The notes under the pieces: generated by a model
The model's input: the letters and a program-made list of their open reading frames with translations, nothing else
What the model was told of the DNA's origin: nothing
Databases searched by the model: none
Assembly (NCBI GenBank): GCA_024762655.1
Contig: JANTHB010000027.1
Span: forward strand, 1-41,715
DNA: 41,715 bases
DNA from: Bacteroidales bacterium
GTDB lineage: Bacteria; Bacteroidota; Bacteroidia; Bacteroidales; VadinHA17
Reading direction: 5' to 3'
Made by a program: the position numbers and the translations under genes
Shown: piece by piece, positions 9,101-15,945 of the stretch
Position numbering within the stretch: position 1 is the first letter of the stretch
How the letters are laid out: every line of letters begins with the position of its first letter

Positions 9101-9651
9101 TCTGCAATGCTTCCATCGCCGACCTTGAGGAACTGGATAAATTACTCGGGAAAGAGCTGACGGTCGCAGGAATAGTTACCGCGGTGAACAACGGGATCTC
9201 TAAAACAGGGAAACCCTACGGTTCTATTGTCCTGCATGACTATTCAGGCTCCAGAAGGTTTATGCTGTTCAGCAATACGTATGTGGATTACAGCAAATAC
9301 TTCAATGTCGGTTATTCTTTGATGGTAAAAGGTAAAGTTCAGAAAAACAGGTACCGGAACGATGAACCGGAATTCAGGATTACCTCCATACAACTGCTTT
9401 CCGAGGTGAGGGAGAGTATGATCCATTCGGTCAAGATCATGGTTCCTTTGTCCGAAATTAATGCCGGTTGGATCAGGGAGATACAACAGATCATGAAAAC
9501 AAAAGGAAAAACCACATTGAAGTTTTCGGTGTATTCACCCGAAGATAAGGTGTCGGTGGATATGTTCTCCCGGAGCATAAAAGTGGATCTAACCAATGAA
9601 TTCATTGATTATATCCGGGCCCAGGAGATGGTAGAGATGAAGATAAACTGA
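6169..9651 (+). CDS. dnaE: DNA polymerase III alpha subunit
   Basis: Replicative polymerase catalytic subunit, 1160 residues from ATG 6169 ([14 protein letters not shown]). An in-frame TTG at 6157 would add four residues not seen in the family. Domains in order: N-terminal PHP domain ([13 protein letters not shown] and TDHGNLFG); polymerase palm with [11 protein letters not shown] and the catalytic-aspartate stretch [14 protein letters not shown] near residue 405-415; fingers/thumb with RPGPMDY, YQEQVM and [24 protein letters not shown]; helix-hairpin-helix near 830-860; internal beta-clamp motif QQSLFG near 922; C-terminal OB fold ([11 protein letters not shown], about 975 onward). DnaE1 type, not the PolC form. 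No frameshift. Followed 71 bp later by trxA, which has its own promoter. Confidence 0.97.
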   Translation: [1160 protein letters not shown]

Positions 9652-9679
9652 TGGCCTTTTCCAAACCCTGGAAAAAATC

Positions 9680-9697
9680 TATCTTTGCAACCTCAAA
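9680..9697 (+). promoter_or_regulatory. Promoter of trxA (Bacteroidota type)
   Basis: A perfect -7 element TATCTTTG at 9680-9687, followed by CAACCTCAAA, an 18-nt match to the rpsP promoter. The -33 position has a T-run (9657-9660) instead of a clean TTTG. It lies 35 bp before the trxA ATG. Confidence 0.7.
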
Positions 9698-9722
9698 GTG
9701 AAACCAAAAAAACAAAATAATT

Positions 9723-10037
9723 ATGGATGTTACTGAAGCAAATTTTGAAGAAGTCGTATTGAACTCGGAAATCCCTGTAATGGTTGACCTGTGGGCTGAA
9801 TGGTGTGGCCCCTGCCGTTTGGTAGGGCCTATTATTGATGAGATCGGGGAAGAGCTGGCAGGAAAAGTAAAAGCCGTAAAACTGGATGTGGACAGCAATC
9901 CTAATATCGCGGTAAAATACGGAATTCGCAATATCCCTACCGTTCTGTTTTTTAAAAACGGAGATGTGGTAGACAAGCAGGTAGGTGCTGTCCCCAAAAG
10001 CGTATTTATGTCTAAATTGCAACCGTTCCTTGACTGA
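9723..10037 (+). CDS. trxA: Thioredoxin
   Basis: 104-residue cytoplasmic thioredoxin. Active site W27-C28-G29-P30-C31 sits in the canonical context DLWAEWCGPCR, with the cis-proline loop IRNIPT and a conserved C-terminal helix. No signal peptide, so it is the general cytosolic disulfide reductant and not an exported TlpA/ResA-like protein. Its promoter follows dnaE directly. It is followed 21 bp later by the LOG-family gene, probably on the same transcript. Confidence 0.95.
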   Translation: MDVTEANFEEVVLNSEIPVMVDLWAEWCGPCRLVGPIIDEIGEELAGKVKAVKLDVDSNPNIAVKYGIRNIPTVLFFKNGDVVDKQVGAVPKSVFMSKLQPFLD

Positions 10038-10058
10038 CTCTGATAATACCCGGATTTT

Positions 10059-10637
10059 TTGAAAAAAGTTTCTGTTTTTTGCGGCTCCAGCAATAAGGTC
10101 CCTGAGATATTCTACCGGGAGGCAGCATTATTGGGCCGAACTTTGGCCCGGGCGGGAATAACCGTCCTATTTGGAGGGGGGGATTTCGGGCTGATGGGCA
10201 ATGTAGCCAAAGGCGCTATGGAGGAAGGAGGGCATGTGATCGGTATCATCCCCCAATTCATGGTGGATGCAGGATGGGCGCATCAGGGACTGGTAGAGCT
10301 GCTGGTGGTGAAGGATATGCATGAACGGAAATACAAGCTGATACAGGAAACGGACGGTATCATTGCCCTCCCCGGAGGACCCGGCACCCTTGAAGAGCTG
10401 TCCGAAGCCATTACCTCCAAACAACTGGGGCTGATCACCGTCCCGATCATACTGGTAAACATTAACGGGTATTTTGACCCTCTGCTGGATCTTTTTTCGT
10501 CCATGGTCCGGGACAACTTTATACGTCCCGATCACCTGAATATGTGGAGCGTAATCCCGGATGTGTCGGGGATCATGCAGGCCTTACAGAGAGCCCCTGA
10601 CTGGGATGCCAATGCCATCGGACTGGCGAAAATCTGA
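10059..10637 (+). CDS. LOG-family (TIGR00730) nucleoside-5'-monophosphate phosphoribohydrolase
   Basis: 192 residues. Motifs of the Lonely Guy / lysine-decarboxylase-like Rossmann family: VSVFCGSSN at the N-terminus, FGGGDFGLMG near residue 38-47, MHERK at 87-91, and the signature PGGPGTLEE at 105-113 that binds the nucleotide phosphate. Family members hydrolyse AMP or cytokinin ribotides to base plus ribose 5-phosphate; the bacterial role is often nucleotide salvage. The start must be TTG at 10059: the conserved MKKVSVFCGSS begins exactly there and no ATG is available near it. Likely cotranscribed with trxA. Older annotations as lysine decarboxylase should not be followed. Confidence 0.9.
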   Translation: MKKVSVFCGSSNKVPEIFYREAALLGRTLARAGITVLFGGGDFGLMGNVAKGAMEEGGHVIGIIPQFMVDAGWAHQGLVELLVVKDMHERKYKLIQETDGIIALPGGPGTLEELSEAITSKQLGLITVPIILVNINGYFDPLLDLFSSMVRDNFIRPDHLNMWSVIPDVSGIMQALQRAPDWDANAIGLAKI

Positions 10638-10793
10638 AGAAGGATAAACCCCGGGACTTAATGGTTAAACCGAAATCTTCCGGGATGAGTGAATCCCTGC
10701 CTTTTGTCTTACCGGACTGCCGCTGGACAGATCTCCAAATGGGAGGCCGGCAGAACCCCTTGGCAGATTATTGCCCGAAAAGATTTCTTTTCA

Positions 10794-10824
10794 ATTGAAA
10801 ATGTAAAATTTTCTTGTAATTTTA
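10794..10824 (+). promoter_or_regulatory. Possible promoter with overlapping palindrome for the candidate small gene
   Basis: ATTG (10794-10797, one mismatch to TTTG), 19 nt, then TAATTTTA (10817-10824, one mismatch to TAnnTTTG). The -33 box is embedded in the 14-bp palindrome TTTTCAATTGAAAA, which could be an operator. Both boxes are imperfect. Confidence 0.35.
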
Positions 10825-10843
10825 TAAAAACTTAAAGGGAAAA

Positions 10844-10975
10844 ATGACCTGGAGAAAATACATACCATACAAAGGATCTTGCTGGGGAAATCAGGCGGGA
10901 GATTATTTTCCGGATTGGAATACTTATAAAAATCACTCCCAGGTGAATGTTGCGGAACCGTTACCAAATATTTAA
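10844..10975 (+). CDS. Candidate small protein, 43 residues, unrecognised
   Basis: ATG 10844 to TAA 10975. Unusually rich in aromatic residues (Trp at 3, 14 and 24, plus four Tyr) and containing YKGSCWGNQAGDYFPDW. AAAGGGA sits 4 nt before the ATG, better than most ribosome-binding sites in this window, and a promoter-like pair lies 20 nt upstream. No transmembrane segment or signal peptide; one Cys. I do not recognise the sequence. It could be a real small protein, a decayed gene remnant, or chance. Its position before the DUF6165-GT9 pair on the same strand makes cotranscription possible. Confidence 0.35.
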   Translation: MTWRKYIPYKGSCWGNQAGDYFPDWNTYKNHSQVNVAEPLPNI

Positions 10976-11014
10976 CTTGACTGTCTGTATTAATACTTAA
11001 TTTCTTCCTGAAAT

Positions 11015-11386
11015 ATGAAAATCGAAGTATCCAACGGCGAGATCATTGACAAGTTGACCATCCTGGAGATCAAGCTGGAAAAAATAGAAGATCCTGAGAA
11101 GCGCCGCAACATCGAAAAGGAGTACGATCTCCTGCATGAAGAAGCCGCCCGTATTCTCCCCCAAAACGACCCCCTTTATCAACAACTCAAAGAGGTCAAC
11201 AGGCAGCTGTGGGATATCGAAGACCGGATCAGGGACCTGGAAAGGAACAAAAATTTCGGGGAAGAGTTTATCAGGACAGCCCGTTCGGTTTATCAGCAAA
11301 ATGATTTGCGTGCCGATCTGAAACGCCGCATCAATGAAAGAACCGGTTCGGGACTGATGGAGGAGAAATCCTACAAACCGTATTAA
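11015..11386 (+). CDS. DUF6165 family protein
   Basis: 123 residues opening MKIEVSNGEIIDKLTILEIKLEKI, the hallmark of DUF6165. The rest is almost entirely charged and helical (residues 12-70 heptad-like, ending in DLRADLKRRINERTGS), with no signal peptide or membrane segment, so a small cytosolic coiled-coil-like protein. Members are commonly found next to LPS or surface-glycan genes but have no established function. Here the stop (11384-11386) is separated by only 2 bp from the ATG of a family-9 glycosyltransferase, so the two are probably translationally coupled. A partner or regulatory role for the transferase is an inference from this linkage. Confidence 0.85.
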   Translation: MKIEVSNGEIIDKLTILEIKLEKIEDPEKRRNIEKEYDLLHEEAARILPQNDPLYQQLKEVNRQLWDIEDRIRDLERNKNFGEEFIRTARSVYQQNDLRADLKRRINERTGSGLMEEKSYKPY

Positions 11387-11388
11387 CC

Positions 11389-12411
11389 ATGAAGCTGCTG
11401 GTATTCCGCCTGTCTGCCATGGGGGATGTAGCGCTGACGGTCCCGGCCCTGCGGGCCGTGCTGGAGGCTAACCCCGGCCTGCAGATTACTCTCGTAACCC
11501 GCAAGACCTTTGCTCCTTTTTTTGAAGAGATTCCCCGTTTTGCATTGATCACCCCTGACCTGAGCCAATACAAAGGTTTTACCGGCCTGTACCGCTTGTT
11601 CCGGAAACTGCGGAAAGAAACCGGTGCCGATGCTGTGGCCGACCTGCATGACGTATTGCGCACCAAGGTGCTGCGGTGCTTCTTCCGGTGGTCCGGGACT
11701 CCCGTATACAGGATAGACAAAGGGCGCAGCGAAAAACGAAAGCTGGTAAAGGGCACCCTCTTCCGGCCGCTGAAACATACGGTAGAACGCTATCTGGACG
11801 TGTTCCGGCAGGCCGGCCTGAAGACCCTGCCCGCAGGGCCGGGACCACATATCCACATCCCGGGAACCTGGAGAAATCCCTTGCCTGTGCCGGTTCCCGG
11901 GGGACTGAAGGTGGGCATTGCCCCCTGTGCCCGCCACATTCTCAAGACCTGGCCCCATGACAGGATGATCCGCTTGATGCAGATGATCCGGGCACAGAAA
12001 AAAGAGGTGACTTTTTATATGTTTGGCGGTCCCGGAGATAAAGAGGTGCTTGAGAAGATCGCTGAGACTGCCGGGGGAAATGTTTACCTGACCCTTTCCA
12101 TGTCGTTGCGGAAGCAACTGGCCTTAATGCAGCAAATGCATTGGGTGATCTCCATGGATTCTGCCAACATGCACCTGGCAGCTTTGCTGGGAATACCGGT
12201 GATCTCTGTCTGGGGAGCTACGCACCCCTTTGCAGGTTTTGCTCCGTGGGGTGCCGATGAAAAATGGCAGGTGCAGGTACCGAAAGAGGAACTCTCCTGC
12301 CGCCCCTGTACCATCTATGGCAAAGGTTCCTGCCGTCGCGGGGATCTGGCATGCCTGAACCGGATTACACCGGAGAGGGTCATGGCAGCAATGGTAAAGG
12401 AGATGAGGTAA
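11389..12411 (+). CDS. Glycosyltransferase family 9 (ADP-heptose:LPS heptosyltransferase-like)
   Basis: 340 residues with the GT-B layout of heptosyltransferases. The N-terminus LLVFRLSAMGDVALTVPALRAV is the family signature. The C-terminal domain begins with a variant phosphate-binding segment (VGIAPCARHILKTWPHDRM, residues about 175-193). The nucleotide-sugar site is ISMDSANMHLAALLGIPVISVWGATHPF (about 255-282), and a Cys-rich stretch CRPCTIYGKGSCRRGDLACL lies near the end, common in this family. It likely transfers heptose or a related sugar to the LPS inner core at the inner membrane. It is 2 bp downstream of the DUF6165 gene and converges on the cytochrome c biogenesis gene. Confidence 0.9.
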   Translation: MKLLVFRLSAMGDVALTVPALRAVLEANPGLQITLVTRKTFAPFFEEIPRFALITPDLSQYKGFTGLYRLFRKLRKETGADAVADLHDVLRTKVLRCFFRWSGTPVYRIDKGRSEKRKLVKGTLFRPLKHTVERYLDVFRQAGLKTLPAGPGPHIHIPGTWRNPLPVPVPGGLKVGIAPCARHILKTWPHDRMIRLMQMIRAQKKEVTFYMFGGPGDKEVLEKIAETAGGNVYLTLSMSLRKQLALMQQMHWVISMDSANMHLAALLGIPVISVWGATHPFAGFAPWGADEKWQVQVPKEELSCRPCTIYGKGSCRRGDLACLNRITPERVMAAMVKEMR

Positions 12412-12557
12412 CCGGAGTATCCGGAAGAAAATCGAAATTTCGAGGGAAGGGCCCTGTACTAAAAAGAAAAAAGATCATTGTTTCTAACGGATCATATGTT
12501 GCAAACATACGACATATTACAATTCTCTGCTATTCATACACGGAAAACTCCCTTCGA

Positions 12558-15500
12558 TCACCGCTTCTCAATCATCCTGCTTTTTTTCCAGGCCAGCAGG
12601 ATGATCGTGGCCAATACTCCCAAAAACACATAAACGCCCACAGGGATCGGTTCGGCTTCTCCCGAAGCATAGGAATGAAGGCCGGAGAGATAGTAATTGA
12701 CTCCAAAATAGGTCATGATGACCGAGAAAAAGGCAAGTACTGAAGCCAGGTTGAAAGCGAACTCTCCCCGCAGGCCGGGGATCAGCCGCATATGCAGGAC
12801 AAACGCATAAACCAGACCTGTGACCAGGGCCCAGGTCTCTTTGGGATCCCATCCCCAGTAGCGGCCCCACGACTCATTGGCCCAGACCCCTCCCAGGAAG
12901 GTGCCGATAAAAATGAAATAAGCTCCCAGGATCAGGGTCATCTCATTGATGCGTGTCAGCGTGGTGACGGTTTGATCTATGTGTTCTTTGTTCTTGTCGT
13001 TTCTGACGATCATCAGCACCAGATTAAAAAGACCCAACACCATGCCCATGCCAACAAAACCATAGCTGGCTGTTATGACAGACACATGGATAGAGAGCCA
13101 GTAGGACTTCAGTACCGGCACCAGGTTGGTGATCTCCGGACTCATCCAGCTCAGATGGGCCACGAAAAGGGTAAGTGCAGCCAGGATCCCCCCTGCTGCC
13201 AGGGCAAAGGGTGATTTACGGACGAATAGCATACCGGCCAATATGGTAGCCCATGCGATATAGATCATAGATTCATACCCGTTGCTCCAGGGCGCATGAC
13301 CCGAAATATACCACCGCAGGATAAGTCCCAGGGTGTGGAAAGCAAACCCTGTTCCGATAAGGATCACGGAAACCCGGATAACGGGTTTTATTTTTAAGGC
13401 CGGGATCAGAATGTGAAAAAATAACAGGACAAGAAGGATAAACCCTAACAATCCGTATGCGATTGAAACTTTTTCAAAGATACCCGCTTTATTATAAAAA
13501 ATCTCCGTTTTAATCTTTCCGGAAGAAGGAATCAGTTCGGAAGCTCGGGTGCGCTGATAATTTTTAATGCCATCAATGACCCGCAGAACCTTCTCGTCTG
13601 CATTTCCTTCGTGTAAACCGGTGAACAAAAGCTGTATGGTATTGGTAACGAAAACGGAATCTTCTCCGGAAACATGCTCCGGGGCTTCGGCAGGAGAGTA
13701 CCAACGGTTATCGGGATCGCCGGGGGCGGGAAACAAACGCAACATTTTTCCCGTGTAAACAAGGTAACAGATATTCAGTCTTTCGTCTGTTTTGATGATA
13801 TCCTGATCCACTTTGCTTCGTCTGCCCGGGTCTTTCCGGTAGGCTCGTTGCACTGCTTCCGAAAGAATATATGTGTTATTATGTGCTGTATCGAAAAAGT
13901 CCATGAAAGAGGCGAAAGAGCCGTGCATTCCGATCATCTTTTTTACCTGGTCGTTGGACACGCGAATCATCGGAATTTTCTGCCACTCGCGGGGATAAAA
14001 AACCATACTCAGTACCACACGCTCCGGGGACATCCCGTTAAGGGTGGATTTGTAAGCTACTTTGCGTACGATTTCCGAAGCCAGGGTCTGGAAAGGCTTG
14101 ATGCGTCCTCCCTGATCCTGTACCAGCACGTCACGGAATGCAACAGCCATAGATTCGGGGAGGGCCCTGACCGGTGAATTTCCGCTTTCTGCCTGGGCCT
14201 GAGATCCGGAAAGGCCATTCAACAGGAGGATAAGCCCTATGACAGAAGCAATCTTTTTAGGCACACCAGATAAGTCAATGGAACGCCCGAGCGTCATAAA
14301 GCGACTGTTTTTGTTGAAAATGGAAAACAACATGCCGAGGGTCATCAGAAAATAACCGATATAGGTGAGCGTAGTCCCCAGGGCATCGTGATTGACAGAC
14401 AGAATCGTGCCTTTTTCATCCCGGTCATAGGACGACTGGAAAAAACGGTACCCCCGGTAATTCAACACATGGTTCATATATATACGGAAAGGCATATTTA
14501 CTTTTTTCCCGGGATCAATCAGAACCACTTCACTGGCATAGGAAGAGGGACTGTTGGATCCCGGGTAACGTTGTAGCTGAAAATCATTCAGGTGAAGACG
14601 GAACGGGAGGACGATAACGCGCGCTCCGTAATGAATACGGAACAAGGTGTTATCAACGGTGATCTCCGCAGGAACGCCGGCCTGGCCTTGCCGTCCTTTG
14701 ACAAAAAACGTTTGCCCGGCAGGGTCACCGTCAATTTTCATCTCCAGAACATCGGCAGTGGCGGAATTCATCGTATGCCCGGAGGTATAGGAGACCTTCC
14801 CTTTCGGTTGAAAGGCGGCAGGGACAATCTGCAGAGACCCCAACCGGTATATATTCCGTAGTGTAACATCTGTTGTTGTTCCGGCAGCGATCGTATCCTG
14901 ACGGTTTGCCCTCATATCAGTGTGAATTATCCCAAGTCTGGAAAGTAGTTTTAGTCTTCCATTCGTATAAGAAAAGGAAAGATCAGGGGCCGGATTGTGG
15001 TTCCCAAATCCTATCAGGACTCCTGATAACCGGAGGGTATCACCTTCCTTCAGGTAATGATCTTCCCGGTTGTGCATGTTGAGGATTACCAGTTTCAATA
15101 CCGGTTTGCCTGCCGGATCGGGGAGCAGGACAGCTTGCGCTGAAGGCAGAAATTTTACGAGCCGGAGCGTGTAATTTTTGTCGCCCAGGGAAATGTGTTT
15201 TTTGAATCTGTTTTTCCTGCCCGGAGTTAACAATACTTTCTTTTGAAATGAAACGTTGGTCTTTCCGTTTTCTGCCGTCCCGTATATCCAGGTGTCGGCA
15301 GTGAGCAGGGTGGAGGAGTCTTCCCCTTCACGGATATGCATGGTCCCTTCATAGCTGATGTACCGGGTAACGGCAGCCCCCAGAAAAATAAAGATAAAAG
15401 CAATATGGAAAAGAAAGATGGTCCATTTTTTCTTCCGGTAAACTTTGTATATAAACATGTTGGCCGTAAGGTTAACCACGATCAGCAGGATAACCCCTTT

Positions 15501-15650
15501 GAACCACCAGGCATCATACACTGTCGCCCGGGCAGCCACCGGACCATAACGGCTCTCTATGAATGTAGCCATACCGGCAGATACGGCCATAAACAGCAGT
15601 AAAAACCCCATGAAAGGGGTGGAAAACAGGAAATTGACAATTTTTTTCAT
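12558..15650 (-). CDS. ccsBA: Fused ResB-CcsA cytochrome c biogenesis protein (system II)
   Basis: 1030-residue inner-membrane protein that exports haem and ligates it to apocytochrome c. The N-terminal ResB half has an initial transmembrane helix (FLLLFMAVSAGMATFIESRYG), two more near residues 50-105, then a large periplasmic domain, with the ResB-type YRGYRFFQSSYDRDE near 410. A second periplasmic region (about 485-710) precedes the CcsA half, whose multiple helices include the WWD domain ESWGRYWGWDPKETWAL near residue 925-942. His residues at helix ends are candidate haem ligands. Such fusions are common in Bacteroidota and epsilonproteobacteria (NrfI-type). It implies c-type cytochromes and respiration. 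Monocistronic; a probable promoter lies about 50 bp upstream. Confidence 0.93.
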   Translation of the reverse strand: MKKIVNFLFSTPFMGFLLLFMAVSAGMATFIESRYGPVAARATVYDAWWFKGVILLIVVNLTANMFIYKVYRKKKWTIFLFHIAFIFIFLGAAVTRYISYEGTMHIREGEDSSTLLTADTWIYGTAENGKTNVSFQKKVLLTPGRKNRFKKHISLGDKNYTLRLVKFLPSAQAVLLPDPAGKPVLKLVILNMHNREDHYLKEGDTLRLSGVLIGFGNHNPAPDLSFSYTNGRLKLLSRLGIIHTDMRANRQDTIAAGTTTDVTLRNIYRLGSLQIVPAAFQPKGKVSYTSGHTMNSATADVLEMKIDGDPAGQTFFVKGRQGQAGVPAEITVDNTLFRIHYGARVIVLPFRLHLNDFQLQRYPGSNSPSSYASEVVLIDPGKKVNMPFRIYMNHVLNYRGYRFFQSSYDRDEKGTILSVNHDALGTTLTYIGYFLMTLGMLFSIFNKNSRFMTLGRSIDLSGVPKKIASVIGLILLLNGLSGSQAQAESGNSPVRALPESMAVAFRDVLVQDQGGRIKPFQTLASEIVRKVAYKSTLNGMSPERVVLSMVFYPREWQKIPMIRVSNDQVKKMIGMHGSFASFMDFFDTAHNNTYILSEAVQRAYRKDPGRRSKVDQDIIKTDERLNICYLVYTGKMLRLFPAPGDPDNRWYSPAEAPEHVSGEDSVFVTNTIQLLFTGLHEGNADEKVLRVIDGIKNYQRTRASELIPSSGKIKTEIFYNKAGIFEKVSIAYGLLGFILLVLLFFHILIPALKIKPVIRVSVILIGTGFAFHTLGLILRWYISGHAPWSNGYESMIYIAWATILAGMLFVRKSPFALAAGGILAALTLFVAHLSWMSPEITNLVPVLKSYWLSIHVSVITASYGFVGMGMVLGLFNLVLMIVRNDKNKEHIDQTVTTLTRINEMTLILGAYFIFIGTFLGGVWANESWGRYWGWDPKETWALVTGLVYAFVLHMRLIPGLRGEFAFNLASVLAFFSVIMTYFGVNYYLSGLHSYASGEAEPIPVGVYVFLGVLATIILLAWKKSRMIEKR

Positions 15651-15699
15651 AAAAGGATAATTTTGTCCTGGGTTGTCATCAGCAAATTATTTTAGCGGA

Positions 15700-15728
15700 T
15701 AAAGATAGAATATTTTGAATGAAACAAA
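15700..15728 (-). promoter_or_regulatory. Possible promoter of the ResB-CcsA gene
   Basis: On the minus strand, TTTG (15728-15725), a 17-nt spacer, and TATCTTTA (15707-15700), one mismatch to TAnnTTTG. The start codon is 50 bp downstream. Confidence 0.5.
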
Positions 15729-15917
15729 CCGGGGAACCTTACCCAATAATGAACTTTATTTCTCAAAATATTTTTTAAGCCTAAAACTTTCAGGACAAGA
15801 AATAAGGTGCTGATTGTTGGCAGAAAGATCAAAACATTGATAAGTAATCAACCCTATTCAACCGGGGAATATGAAATAACCTGGGATGTGACAAATAAAG
15901 ACAGATCCGGCTCAGTC

Positions 15918-15945
15918 TTTCCTACGTAGGCGCCTACGTAGGAAA
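15918..15945. repeat. Perfect 28-bp nested palindrome at the end of the MBL-fold gene
   Basis: Two copies of the palindrome CCTACGTAGG separated by CG and flanked by TTT and AAA, so the whole 28 bp is its own reverse complement with no mismatch. The gene's last codons (TTT CCT ACG TAG on the minus strand) lie inside it. No T-tract follows on the minus strand, so it does not look like an ordinary intrinsic terminator. A double operator, a REP-like element or an inserted micro-element are possible. Confidence 0.9.

Larger units (their letters stand above)
10638..11014. other. 377-bp gap between the LOG-family gene and the DUF6165 gene
   Basis: The gap holds a possible hairpin near 10717-10756 (CTGCCG paired with CGGCAG and CTCC with GGAG, with an asymmetric internal loop), a perfect 14-bp palindrome TTTTCAATTGAAAA at 10788-10801, a promoter-like pair and a 43-codon reading frame at 10844-10975. 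No known riboswitch or structured RNA was recognised. Confidence 0.5.

Noticed and set aside
10059-10637. Lysine decarboxylase function for the LOG-family protein
   Set aside because: The PGGxGTxxE signature marks phosphoribohydrolases; the lysine decarboxylase label is a historical mis-annotation.
12432-12509. Palindromes TCGAAATTTCGA (12432-12443) and TATGTT-GCA-AACATA (12495-12509) between GT9 and the ResB-CcsA gene
   Set aside because: Short, no T-tract and no promoter nearby. They may contribute to termination between convergent genes but are too weak to call.
15918-15945. Palindrome as an intrinsic terminator for the MBL gene
   Set aside because: No T-run follows in the direction of transcription; the downstream sequence reads GACTGAGCCGG.
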